Of a stretch of DNA of 54,715 bases, positions 7,742 through 15,724 are shown piece after piece (the first letter of the stretch is position 1; every line of letters starts with the position of its first letter). The notes beneath the pieces were generated by a model. That model was not told where the DNA came from, did not search any database, and saw nothing but the letters and a program-made list of their open reading frames with translations. The stretch covers positions 1 through 54,715 of the forward strand of contig CALLJG010000009.1 in assembly GCA_938091335.1 (NCBI GenBank). Direction: 5' to 3'. This stretch comes from an uncultured Thermodesulfobacterium sp. (GTDB lineage: Bacteria > Desulfobacterota > Thermodesulfobacteria > Thermodesulfobacteriales > Thermodesulfobacteriaceae). Made by a program: the position numbers and the translations under genes.

Positions 7742-8077
7742 TTAATATTTTTTAAAGATTTCCTGAATTTCACTTTCTAGATATTTTTCTTTTAAAAATT
7801 CTTCAAGACTTTTTTTTATTTCCAGTAAATTTTCATCAGTAATACCTTTAAATCTTTCTTCAAGTTCTGCCAATTCAACTTCCAAGGATTTTTCCCAAGG
7901 TAAAGGCACTGGATTTCCTTCTACAGTAATAAAAGTTACTCCAAGTTCTTCAAATCTTTTAATATGTTCTTCTGTAAGTTCAACTCCTTTTCCACATAAA
8001 ACTCTTCCATTAGCATCAATTACCTCTTCATAAGTTTTCATGCCAGGTTTTATATAACTTAAAGGCAATCTCTGCAT
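7742..8077 (-). CDS. Small protein resembling the N-terminal domain of HD-GYP phosphodiesterases
   Basis: A 111-residue protein. Its first 60 residues follow the pattern seen at the N-terminus of many HD-GYP proteins (DUF3391-like): PLSYIKPGMKTYEEVIDANG, then VLCGKGVELTEEHIKRFEELGV and a beta strand. The second half is a charged helix with no HD or GYP residues, so this is a free-standing version of what is normally a fused domain. It lies 3 nt after hisG and 2 nt before the HDOD gene. A role as adaptor to the HDOD protein is inference. Confidence 0.6.
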   Translation of the reverse strand: MQRLPLSYIKPGMKTYEEVIDANGRVLCGKGVELTEEHIKRFEELGVTFITVEGNPVPLPWEKSLEVELAELEERFKGITDENLLEIKKSLEEFLKEKYLESEIQEIFKKY

Positions 8078-8080
8078 AAT

Positions 8081-8953
8081 TTAAATTATTTTATTTAAAT
8101 CATATTCAATAATTCCTTCGGCTCCTAATTCTAAAAGTTTAGGAACAAGTTCTCTAACTTCTTTTTCAGAAACTACTACTTCTAAGGCATACCATTTTTT
8201 TTGGTAAAGGGGTGAAATAGTAGGGGAGGTGATACTTGGAAGTAGTTTAACCACTTTTTCAAGACTCTCTTCAGGAACATTCATTTTCAATCCTACTTTT
8301 TTATGAGCATTTAAAGCACCTTTTAAAAGAATTGCAATTTGTTGAATTTTTTTTCTTTTCCATTCATTTTGCCAAGCTAATTCATTAGCAATAAGTTGTG
8401 GATAGGTAACTAAGAGTTCATAGAGAATTTTGAGTCCATGAGCTTTTATAGTAGTTCCTGTTTCAGTAATTTCTACAATTGCATCTGAAAGTCCTTGAGC
8501 TACTTTTGCTTCTGTTGCTCCCCATGAATAACTCACTTCTACAGGAATTCCCTTTTCTTGAAAAAATTTTTTTGTAAAATTGACAAGTTCAGTACTTATT
8601 TTTTTATTTTTTAAATCTTCTAATTTTTCTATTTGTGAATCTTCTTTTACTGCAATAACCCATTTAGCTGGTCTCTTACTTATTTTAGAATATATAAGAT
8701 CTTCTACAATAATTACTTTAGATCCATTTTCTAAAACCCAGTCTTTACCTGTTATTCCTGCATCAAGAATTCCTGTTTCCACGTATTTACTCATTTCTTG
8801 AGGTCTACAGATTACCATCTCAAGTTCTGGATCATCTACTTCTGGAAAGTAATTTCGCTGATGTACTTCTATACTCCAACCAGCCTTTTCAAATAATTCA
8901 ATAGTTGCTTTTTCTAAACTTCCTTTAGGAATTCCAAACTTAAGCTTTTCCAT
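8081..8953 (-). CDS. hisG: ATP phosphoribosyltransferase HisG, long form
   Basis: First enzyme of histidine synthesis, joining PRPP and ATP. Catalytic domains span about 1-205 (LKFGIPKGSLE at the start; E-I-T-E-T-G-T-T loop at about 158-165 matches the PRPP-binding signature), and a C-terminal ACT-like domain (YALEVVVSEKEV) marks the long form that binds histidine for feedback control and needs no HisZ. I start it at the ATG at 8953, which has a strong GGGGGAAG ribosome site; a GTG six codons upstream (8971) is also in frame. It overlaps the end of hisI by 14 nt, consistent with coupled translation. Confidence 0.95.
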   Translation of the reverse strand: MEKLKFGIPKGSLEKATIELFEKAGWSIEVHQRNYFPEVDDPELEMVICRPQEMSKYVETGILDAGITGKDWVLENGSKVIIVEDLIYSKISKRPAKWVIAVKEDSQIEKLEDLKNKKISTELVNFTKKFFQEKGIPVEVSYSWGATEAKVAQGLSDAIVEITETGTTIKAHGLKILYELLVTYPQLIANELAWQNEWKRKKIQQIAILLKGALNAHKKVGLKMNVPEESLEKVVKLLPSITSPTISPLYQKKWYALEVVVSEKEVRELVPKLLELGAEGIIEYDLNKII

Positions 8954-9317
8954 AAGCTTCCCCCGGATCACATACTCTTTTTTCTATAATTTTAAGTTCA
9001 TTATTTTCCAATTTTCGATAAAAGCAAGTTTTATAACCTTCATGACAAACTGGACCTTTAGATTCTACTTTTAAAAGAATAGTATCTTCATCACAATCTA
9101 TGTATATTTCTTTTACTACTAAGTAATTTCCTGAAGTTTCACCTTTAAGCCAAAGTGTATCTCTTGTTCTACTGTAAAAATGTACCAAGTTAGTTTGAAG
9201 GGTTTTTTCCCAAGCAACTTCATTAACAAAACCAAGCATTAAAATCTTTCCAGTTTTATAATCCTGAATGATAGCAGGTACTAATCCTTTTCCCTTTTTA
9301 AAATTTGGTTTATACAT
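8940..9317 (-). CDS. hisI: Phosphoribosyl-AMP cyclohydrolase HisI
   Basis: Third step of histidine synthesis: opens the purine ring of phosphoribosyl-AMP. It is the 125-residue single-domain form, without the HisE pyrophosphohydrolase domain. Visible signatures are YSRTRDTLWLKGETSGN (about 47-63), DCDEDTILLKV (metal-binding DxDxD-like) and the zinc ligands C-H-E-G-Y-K-T-C near 92-99. It overlaps trpC by 8 nt and hisG by 14 nt, so the three are one transcription and translation unit. Confidence 0.95.
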   Translation of the reverse strand: MYKPNFKKGKGLVPAIIQDYKTGKILMLGFVNEVAWEKTLQTNLVHFYSRTRDTLWLKGETSGNYLVVKEIYIDCDEDTILLKVESKGPVCHEGYKTCFYRKLENNELKIIEKRVCDPGEAYGKA

Positions 9318-10104
9318 TTTCCAAATCCTCCACCAGAGTTTTTAATTTTTTTTCTGGATCTTTACTTTTTACCAAGGCAGTTCCTATTAATACACCCTTA
9401 AATCCAATTTTTTTAATTTTTTTAAGTTCTTTAGAATCATTGTAGCCGCTTTCTGCAATTACTGGAATATTTTTCGGAATTAAAGGAAAAATTTTAATAC
9501 TATTACTGGTTTTTACTTCAAAGGTAAGTAAATTTCTATTATTTATTCCTATTATTTTAGCTCCTGATGAAAGAGCTTTTTCAAGATCTTCTTCATTATG
9601 AATTTCCACCAAACTAGAAAGACCTAAATTCTCAGTATATTTGATTAATTCTAAAAGTTCTCTTTTAGATAGAATAGAAGCTATTAATAAAATTACATCT
9701 GCCCCAAAAGCTTTTGCTTCTTCTATTTGGATAGGATCAAAAATAAAGTCTTTTCTTAAAATAGGTAAATTAGTATTCATTCTAATGGTGGCTAAATATT
9801 CTAAAGATCCTTTAAAATATATTTCTTCTGTAATTACAGAAATAGCTTTTGCTCCCCCCTTTTCATATGCTTTTAGTAAAAATAAAGGATTAAAATCTGG
9901 TCTTAAATCTTCCTTTAAAGGACTTGCTCTTTTTATTTCAGCGATTATTATAAAATTTTGTTTTAATAAATAATCTTTAAAATTTATAGGAGTCCTTTCC
10001 CAAAATGGTTTAAAATAAAGACCTCTTTCTTTTCTTTTAAGTACTTCATAGTATTTTTCTATTAAAATTTGATTTAAAATTCGGTTGATTTTAAGATTTT
10101 TCAT
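9310..10104 (-). CDS. trpC: Indole-3-glycerol-phosphate synthase TrpC
   Basis: Ring-closing step of tryptophan synthesis on a TIM barrel. Length 264 is normal for the stand-alone enzyme. Hallmarks: IIAEIKRASPLKEDL at about 51-65 (catalytic Lys in strand 2), LPILRKDFIFDP at about 113, IIGINNRNLLTFEV at about 185 and VIAESGY at about 215. It is the first gene of the minus-strand operon, divergent from rpmH with 88 nt between. No other trp gene is in the window; its company is histidine genes instead. Confidence 0.95.
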   Translation of the reverse strand: MKNLKINRILNQILIEKYYEVLKRKERGLYFKPFWERTPINFKDYLLKQNFIIIAEIKRASPLKEDLRPDFNPLFLLKAYEKGGAKAISVITEEIYFKGSLEYLATIRMNTNLPILRKDFIFDPIQIEEAKAFGADVILLIASILSKRELLELIKYTENLGLSSLVEIHNEEDLEKALSSGAKIIGINNRNLLTFEVKTSNSIKIFPLIPKNIPVIAESGYNDSKELKKIKKIGFKGVLIGTALVKSKDPEKKLKTLVEDLENV

Positions 10105-10192
10105 ATTAATTTAAAATTTTGGTCTTATTTTAAACTGTAGAAAAAATTTTAAAAGATGTTAATATCTTTAAAAATTCAAAGGAGAGGGTTTT

Positions 10193-10327
10193 ATGAAAAG
10201 GACATATCAACCCAGTAAAATAAAAATGAAAAGAAGGCATGGATTTAGAGCAAGAATGAAAACTCGTTCAGGTAGGAAAATTCTTAAAAATAGAAGGAGA
10301 AAAGGACGTTGGCGTTTAACGGTTTAG
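10193..10327 (+). CDS. rpmH: 50S ribosomal protein L34
   Basis: A 44-residue highly basic protein that starts [11 protein letters not shown] and ends GRWRLTV, matching L34 along its length. An excellent GGAGAGG ribosome site precedes the ATG. It heads the rpmH-rnpA-yidD-yidC-jag-mnmE cluster that often lies near bacterial replication origins. Its end overlaps the start of rnpA by 19 nt. Confidence 0.97.
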   Translation: MKRTYQPSKIKMKRRHGFRARMKTRSGRKILKNRRRKGRWRLTV

Positions 10328-10707
10328 TAAAAAAAGAGGGATTTTCTAAAAGAGAAAGATTAAAAAAAGATAAAGATTTTGAAGCAGTATTTAAAGAAGG
10401 TCAAAAACTTTGGATAAATTCAGTTTTATTAATGATATATAAACCAAATAATTTAAACTATAAAAGATTGGGAATAATTATTTCTAAAAAAATTAAGAAA
10501 GCTACCCAAAGAAATAAAGTAAAAAGATGGATAAGAGAATTGTTTAGAAGAAATAAAGAATGGTTTCCTGAAAATTGTGATATAATAATTATTCCGCATC
10601 CAAATTTGTTAGATTTAGATTATAATAAATTAAAAAATATAGTGAAAGAAAAAATTCTTTCCCTAAAGATAAAAGCTTCTCCTAATGATAAAAAACTTGA
10701 TAGTTAG
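10309..10707 (+). CDS. rnpA: Ribonuclease P protein component
   Basis: Protein subunit that assists the RNase P RNA in 5' maturation of tRNAs. The family core is clear: [20 protein letters not shown] near residue 12, [28 protein letters not shown] at about 53-80 (the RNR motif, given here in segments RLGIIISKK and [10 protein letters not shown]). The likely start is a TTG at 10309 inside rpmH, with AGGAG upstream; no ATG is available before the conserved core. The product overlaps rpmH at its start and yidD at its end (23 nt). Confidence 0.93.
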   Translation: MAFNGLVKKEGFSKRERLKKDKDFEAVFKEGQKLWINSVLLMIYKPNNLNYKRLGIIISKKIKKATQRNKVKRWIRELFRRNKEWFPENCDIIIIPHPNLLDLDYNKLKNIVKEKILSLKIKASPNDKKLDS

Positions 10708-10933
10708 ATTTATTGAATTTTATCAAAGAATTATTTCACCTTTTATCTCTGTTTATCTAGGATTCAATTGTAGGTTTTATCCTTCTTGTAGTGAATACAC
10801 CAAACAAGCTATTAGAAAATATGGTTTATTAAGAGGATTCTTTTTAGGTTTGAAAAGAATTTTAAGATGTCATCCCTTTTCTCAAGGGGGATATGATCCA
10901 ATTTGTCAAAATAAAAAGGAGGAGGTATTTTGA
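10685..10933 (+). CDS. yidD: Membrane protein insertion efficiency factor YidD
   Basis: An 82-residue membrane-associated protein with the complete family signature: FYQRIISPF near 12, CRFYPSCSEYTKQAI at about 29-43 with the three conserved cysteines of the family, and CHPFSQGGYDP at about 61-71. It assists YidC-dependent membrane insertion. The ATG lies inside the end of rnpA, and its TGA overlaps the TTG start of yidC. Confidence 0.96.
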   Translation: MIKNLIVRFIEFYQRIISPFISVYLGFNCRFYPSCSEYTKQAIRKYGLLRGFFLGLKRILRCHPFSQGGYDPICQNKKEEVF

Positions 10934-12540
10934 CAGAAAAAAGAGTTTTGTTAGCTATTGTTTTGTCTTTGGGAGTTATACTTTTTTTTAATTATCTTTA
11001 TATAAAACTTTTTCCTGGTTCAAAGTATGAGAATATTAGATCTGATAAAGAAGTTCAAATTCAAAAAATAGAGAAAGAAGAGGTAAAACAAAGTTTATTG
11101 AAAGATCAAAATTTTCCAGAAATAAAAGAAAAATACAGAGGTTTAAAAGAGGAGCCACAAATTTATTATTTAGATTCCTCTAAATACTATGCAGCTATTT
11201 CTTCACTTGGGGTAAGATTTGAAACTTTTAAACTTAAAAATTATGTTAGAAAAAAGGGAAGAGAAGAAAAAATAGATTTGGTTTCAGGAGCTCCTGAATC
11301 TTTACCTTTAGAAATTTATTTAGAATCAACTCCTGAATTAGCTATTCATAATTATCAAGGTCCTGAAAAAACTAAATATAATTTTGATAAAGGAAATACA
11401 GAACATCTGAGTTTTAAAAGTACTTTTAAAGATTTGATCTTTGAAAAAGAGCTAATTTTTAAGAGGGACTCCTATTTTATAGATATGAATTTTAAAATTA
11501 TAAATTTAGGCAATGTTACCATAAAAGATAGAGTACTTTTAAGAGGGGTTTTTTCTTCTTTTGCAGATGGTAGCAAATATGTATTTAAAGGTCCTTTTTA
11601 TTATACTACTCATTTAAATGAGGTAAAAATAAAGAAGGAGTTAGAAGAATATACTGGACCTTTGAAATATTTAGGATATGAGGATACCTATTTTATGGTG
11701 GCTCTAATTCCTCAAAATTTAAATAATGCTAATTATAAAGCCACTTTTAGAAATATAAATAAAAATTTACAAGAATTTATATTATGGCTTCCTTCTTTTG
11801 AATTAGCTCCTCAACAGGAAATAACTTATAAGTTCAAAGTTTACATGGGACCCAAAAAAATAGAGGAAATGAAAAAGGAATATCCCCTCTTAGGTAAAGC
11901 TCTTTATTTTGGTATTTTTGATTTTATTGCTAAACCCTTACTTTATAGTTTAAAATTTATTAATAAATTTACAGGTAATTTTGGGTGGGACATTATTTTT
12001 ATTACAATTGTTTTGAGAGTTTTTTTCTTTCCTTTAAATCAGTTAAGTTATAAAAGTATGAAAAGAATGCAAGAAATACAGCCTATTATTCAAAGACTTA
12101 GAGAAAAATATAAAGATGACCCTCAAACATTAAATAAGGAAATTATGAATATTTACAAGACATATAAGATTAATCCCTTTTCTGGGTGTTTACCTATTCT
12201 TATTCAAATTCCTATTTTCATAGCTATGTATAAAGTATTACTTATGGCAATTGAATTAAGACATGCTCCGTTTTGGTTATGGATTAATGATTTAAGTGCT
12301 CCAGAAAGGTTTTATGGGATACCGCTTCTTACAATTTTAATGGGTGTTTCCATGTTTATTCAACAAAAACTTTCACCTCCCTCTACAGATCCTTTACAAA
12401 ATAAAATAATGCTTTTACTACCTATATTTTTTATAATTCTTTTTATGAATTTTCCTTCAGGATTGGTATTATATTGGTTTGTTAATAATATTTTATCTAT
12501 TATTCAACAAATTTTCACTCTAAGATTAGCTAAAAAATGA
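10930..12540 (+). CDS. yidC: Membrane protein insertase YidC
   Basis: Inserts and folds inner-membrane proteins, with or without SecYEG. Of the 536 residues, residue 6-25 is the first membrane helix, about 30-330 is the large periplasmic beta-domain typical of Gram-negative YidC, and the C-terminal part holds five helices with the conserved core (GWDIIFITIVLRVFFFPL at about 354; INPFSGCLPILIQIPIF at about 412). The large periplasmic domain supports a two-membrane cell. The start is a TTG with an excellent AGGAGG site, overlapping the yidD stop by 4 nt. It contains an 8-T run at 10982-10989 that is read in frame, useful as a control for the homopolymer lesions elsewhere. Confidence 0.97.
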   Translation: MTEKRVLLAIVLSLGVILFFNYLYIKLFPGSKYENIRSDKEVQIQKIEKEEVKQSLLKDQNFPEIKEKYRGLKEEPQIYYLDSSKYYAAISSLGVRFETFKLKNYVRKKGREEKIDLVSGAPESLPLEIYLESTPELAIHNYQGPEKTKYNFDKGNTEHLSFKSTFKDLIFEKELIFKRDSYFIDMNFKIINLGNVTIKDRVLLRGVFSSFADGSKYVFKGPFYYTTHLNEVKIKKELEEYTGPLKYLGYEDTYFMVALIPQNLNNANYKATFRNINKNLQEFILWLPSFELAPQQEITYKFKVYMGPKKIEEMKKEYPLLGKALYFGIFDFIAKPLLYSLKFINKFTGNFGWDIIFITIVLRVFFFPLNQLSYKSMKRMQEIQPIIQRLREKYKDDPQTLNKEIMNIYKTYKINPFSGCLPILIQIPIFIAMYKVLLMAIELRHAPFWLWINDLSAPERFYGIPLLTILMGVSMFIQQKLSPPSTDPLQNKIMLLLPIFFIILFMNFPSGLVLYWFVNNILSIIQQIFTLRLAKK

Positions 12541-12556
12541 TTTAAGAGGTGAGGCT

Positions 12557-13201
12557 ATGGTAGAAAAAGAATTAGAAGGGAAAAGTTTAGATCAATTGAT
12601 TGAAACTGCTTGTCAGGAATTGGGTTGTATCCCACAGGATTTAGAGATAGAAATTCTTGAATACAATACAAGTTCAAGTCTTTTAGGTATTTCAGGAAAA
12701 AGAATCAAAATTAAAGCTAAGATAAAGCCAGATAAAGTATTATCAGAAAGAGCAAACAAGGCTTTAATGTTTCTCAAAGATCTTTTTAATTATGCTGGAT
12801 TTAGTATAGAAACTAAGACTAACCTTTTAAAAGAGCAGATGCAAGTTGAGATTTTATTTTCAGGAGCAGATATAAAATATTTAATTGAAAATGGAGCAGA
12901 GCCTCTTTCAGCATTGGAATTTTTAACTAATAAGGTGGTAGCTAAAGCTTTAGGGGTTGGACCTAAAATTATTCTTAAACCACACGGAATTAATATTGAA
13001 AGAGAAAAAAGGCTTGTAAATGTTGTAAAAAGAGCTGTTGAAAAAGTGAAAACTACTAAAGAATCTCAAGTTATAAAAATTGGTTCCCAAAAAGAACAAA
13101 AGATAGTAACTAATATCCTTAAACAAGAAGAAAAAAATATAAGTTATGTAATAGAAGGAGAGGGAAGTCAAAAAAGAATAATACTAAACTGGAAAGAATA
13201 G
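12557..13201 (+). CDS. jag: Jag/KhpB RNA-binding protein with atypical R3H segment
   Basis: A 214-residue protein with a Jag-N domain (LEGKSLDQLIETACQELG at about 6-23), a KH-like domain (about 75-150) and a C-terminal R3H position. Its place directly after yidC is conserved across bacteria, where it binds RNA and influences envelope growth. The R3H motif normally has Arg and His in an ERRxVH-type pattern; here the aligned segment reads KEQKIVTNIL, so both defining residues appear changed. The jag stop is immediately followed by the mnmE TTG with no gap. Confidence 0.88.
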   Translation: MVEKELEGKSLDQLIETACQELGCIPQDLEIEILEYNTSSSLLGISGKRIKIKAKIKPDKVLSERANKALMFLKDLFNYAGFSIETKTNLLKEQMQVEILFSGADIKYLIENGAEPLSALEFLTNKVVAKALGVGPKIILKPHGINIEREKRLVNVVKRAVEKVKTTKESQVIKIGSQKEQKIVTNILKQEEKNISYVIEGEGSQKRIILNWKE

Positions 13202-14602
13202 TTGGATTTTCGTTTTTATCCTGAAGATACTATTGCTGCAATTGCTACCCCTCCAGGTAAAGGTGCTATAGGTGTTGTTAAAATAAGCGGGGAATTAAGT
13301 CTTGCTATATTAAAAAAAATTTTTCGTCCTATAAAACCAAGAGAAAATTTTGAATCACATAAACTCTATTATGGTTTTATTGTAGATCCAAGGGATAGCA
13401 AAATAATAGATGAAGTTCTTGCAGTATACATGAAAAAACCAAAGACTTATACTAGAGAAGATGTAGTAGAGATATATACTCACAGTGGATACTATATACT
13501 AAAAAAGATTTTAGAAATAGTTCTTCTTAGTGGAGCAAGACCGGCTCAACCAGGAGAATTTACCTTAAGAGCTTATCTTAATGGAAGAATTGATTTATCT
13601 CAAGCAGAAGCTATTCAAGAAATGGTATCAGCTAAAACTGAAACAGCCTTAGATCTAGCTCTTAATACTTTAATGGGTAAACTTTCTGAAAAAGTAAACT
13701 CACTAAAAAATGAGCTTTTGGAAATACTTGTACAAATTGAGAGTGCTATAGATTTTCCAGAAGAAGACATTGAGATAATGGAGCCTGAGAAGCTTTCAAA
13801 AAAAATTAAAGAAAGCATTTTGCCCATTATTGAAAATCTTATAAAAAATTATGAAGAGGGAAGAATATATAAAGAAGGAATTAATTTAGTAATAGCTGGC
13901 AAACCTAATGTGGGAAAGTCTTCTCTTATGAATGCCATTTTAAAAGAAGAAAGAGCTATTGTAACCCCTATTCCTGGAACAACAAGAGATTTTTTGGAAG
14001 AAGAAGCAAATATCGAAGGTCTTCCTGTAAAACTTATAGATACAGCAGGTCTTAGAGAAACAGAAGATATTATAGAAAAAATAGGGGTAGAAAGAGCGAA
14101 GAAAAAGTTTAAAGAAGCTGATCTAATTCTTTTTATGGTAGATGTAAGTGAGAAACCTTCAGAAGAGGATTATAAAATTTATCAAGAAATAAAAGAATTT
14201 CCTCATCTTGTACTGCTAAACAAAATAGATATTAAACCTAACTACTTAGGAGAATGGAAAGAAATTTTTTATAAATGGGGAATTGATGAAACTTTGGAAA
14301 TTTCAGTAATAAAAGGTACTAATTTAGAAATACTTAATAAAAAGATATTTGAAAAAATAACTTCAGAAAAAGGAGTTACAGTACCTGAGATTGCGCCTAA
14401 TTTAAGACAAAAAATTGCCTTTGAAAATGCCAAAAATTATCTTTTAAATGCTTTGGAAGAACTTTCTAAGCCTAATCCTTTACCAGAATTAGTTGCCGTT
14501 GAAATAAGAGCTGGGATTTCAAGCCTTTCAGAAATAATAGGAGAAATTACTACAGAAGATCTTTTGACTCAAATTTTTTCTACTTTTTGTATTGGGAAAT
14601 AA
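13202..14602 (+). CDS. mnmE: tRNA U34 modification GTPase MnmE
   Basis: With MnmG it installs the aminomethyl-type modification at wobble uridine 34 of several tRNAs. The 466 residues contain the N-terminal tetrahydrofolate-binding domain (TIAAIATPPGKGAIGVVKISG), a helical middle, the inserted G domain (GKPNVGKSSLMNAIL at about 232, DTAGLRETED at about 280, NKID at about 341) and the C-terminal FCIGK with the catalytic Cys. The start is a TTG immediately after the jag stop; an ATG alternative is not available before the conserved first strand. Confidence 0.97.
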   Translation: MDFRFYPEDTIAAIATPPGKGAIGVVKISGELSLAILKKIFRPIKPRENFESHKLYYGFIVDPRDSKIIDEVLAVYMKKPKTYTREDVVEIYTHSGYYILKKILEIVLLSGARPAQPGEFTLRAYLNGRIDLSQAEAIQEMVSAKTETALDLALNTLMGKLSEKVNSLKNELLEILVQIESAIDFPEEDIEIMEPEKLSKKIKESILPIIENLIKNYEEGRIYKEGINLVIAGKPNVGKSSLMNAILKEERAIVTPIPGTTRDFLEEEANIEGLPVKLIDTAGLRETEDIIEKIGVERAKKKFKEADLILFMVDVSEKPSEEDYKIYQEIKEFPHLVLLNKIDIKPNYLGEWKEIFYKWGIDETLEISVIKGTNLEILNKKIFEKITSEKGVTVPEIAPNLRQKIAFENAKNYLLNALEELSKPNPLPELVAVEIRAGISSLSEIIGEITTEDLLTQIFSTFCIGK

Positions 14603-14619
14603 TTATAAGTTAATTTAGT

Positions 14620-15432
14620 ATGGTTTGGATAAATAGGAAAAGTTTGAGAAAAAAAGGAATAGTTTTAAGTCTAGCTGGATTTGATCCTACAGGTTCTGCT
14701 GGAATTCTTGCAGATGTTAAAGTTTTTTCTCTTTTTGGCCTAAAAGGAGCTGGAATCCCAACTACCCTTACTCTTCAAAATACAACCATCTTTGAAAAAT
14801 GGAAGGCTGTTGATTCAAATTATTTAAAAAGAGCTTTAGAACTCATTTTTTCAGATTTACCTATCTTAGGAATTAAAATAGGAATGATAGGAACTTTAGA
14901 AAATATAAAAATAATCGGAGAAATTCTTAAAAAAGAAAGAAATAAAATTTCCTGGATAGTATTGGATCCTGTTTTAAGAGCGAGCTTGGATTTTCCTCTT
15001 TTTTCTTCATCTACTTTTTTAAATTCCTTAAAAAGTGAAATTTTTCCTTATGTAGATATTATCACACCCAATCTAAAAGAAGCAGAAATCTTAACTCAAA
15101 AACAAATAAAAGAAAAGAGTCATCTTTTTGATTTGGCAAAAGAGCTTTTATCTTATAAGATGAAGGCAGTTATAATTAAGGGGTGGGAAACAAAATTTTT
15201 TTTGTGGGATTTTTTTTATTCTTTAGAAGGTGATTTTGTTTTTTTAAAAAATAAAAAAATTCAAGGTACCTTTCATGGTACAGGGTGTGTGTTTTCTTCA
15301 GTACTTCTTTCTTATTTAGTGAAAGGATATGAACCAATATCTGCCTTTAAAAAAGCTAAAAATTGGGTATACTTAAACCTTAAAAAGGTATCTAAGGAAA
15401 AAATAGGAGGTAAAATATGGCTATTTCTATAG
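14620..15432 (+). CDS. thiD: Hydroxymethylpyrimidine/phosphomethylpyrimidine kinase
   Basis: Phosphorylates the pyrimidine moiety of thiamine twice. The ribokinase-like fold is recognised by LSLAGFDPTGSAGILADVKVF at about 15-35, an alternating alpha/beta core, and GTFHGTGCVFSSVLLSYL near 222-239 with the anion-hole GTGC. It is slightly divergent in the middle. It overlaps gatC by 16 nt, and no thiamine riboswitch is visible upstream. Its position inside a translation/partition cluster suggests co-transcription rather than pathway linkage. Confidence 0.87.
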   Translation: MVWINRKSLRKKGIVLSLAGFDPTGSAGILADVKVFSLFGLKGAGIPTTLTLQNTTIFEKWKAVDSNYLKRALELIFSDLPILGIKIGMIGTLENIKIIGEILKKERNKISWIVLDPVLRASLDFPLFSSSTFLNSLKSEIFPYVDIITPNLKEAEILTQKQIKEKSHLFDLAKELLSYKMKAVIIKGWETKFFLWDFFYSLEGDFVFLKNKKIQGTFHGTGCVFSSVLLSYLVKGYEPISAFKKAKNWVYLNLKKVSKEKIGGKIWLFL

Positions 15433-15710
15433 AAGAGGTTTATAAAATTGCTCATTTATGTAGACTTGAGCTTGATGAAAAGGAAGCTCAGATTTTTAGT
15501 AATGAACTTTCGAGAATTTTAGATTATTTCAAAAAACTTCAATTACTAGATACAGAAAAAATACCTCCTACCTTTCACACTTTAAGGATAAAAACACCTT
15601 TTAGAGAAGATGAACCCAAGGTATTTCCCTATATAGAAGATATTTTAAAAAATGCTCCACAGCTTTATGAAAAAATGATTCTTGTTCCAAGGGTAGTTAA
15701 GATAAAATAG
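15417..15710 (+). CDS. gatC: Asp-tRNA(Asn)/Glu-tRNA(Gln) amidotransferase subunit C
   Basis: A 97-residue small subunit that stabilises the GatCAB complex. It has the usual start (ISIEEVYKIAHLCRLELDE) and the conserved LRIKTPFREDEP segment near 60 and a terminal FVVPKV-like strand (MILVPRVVKI). A perfect AGGAGGT site precedes the ATG. It starts inside thiD, and gatA follows after 14 nt. GatB is not in the window. Confidence 0.95.
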   Translation: MAISIEEVYKIAHLCRLELDEKEAQIFSNELSRILDYFKKLQLLDTEKIPPTFHTLRIKTPFREDEPKVFPYIEDILKNAPQLYEKMILVPRVVKIK

Positions 15711-15724
15711 TAAAATAGGAAATA

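Noticed and set aside
10105-10192. Replication origin between trpC and rpmH
   Set aside because: Only 88 nt, no DnaA-box cluster (TTATCCACA-like) and no repeated 13-mers.
14603-14619. Thiamine riboswitch before thiD
   Set aside because: Only 17 nt separate mnmE and thiD, far too short, and no THI-box elements are present.
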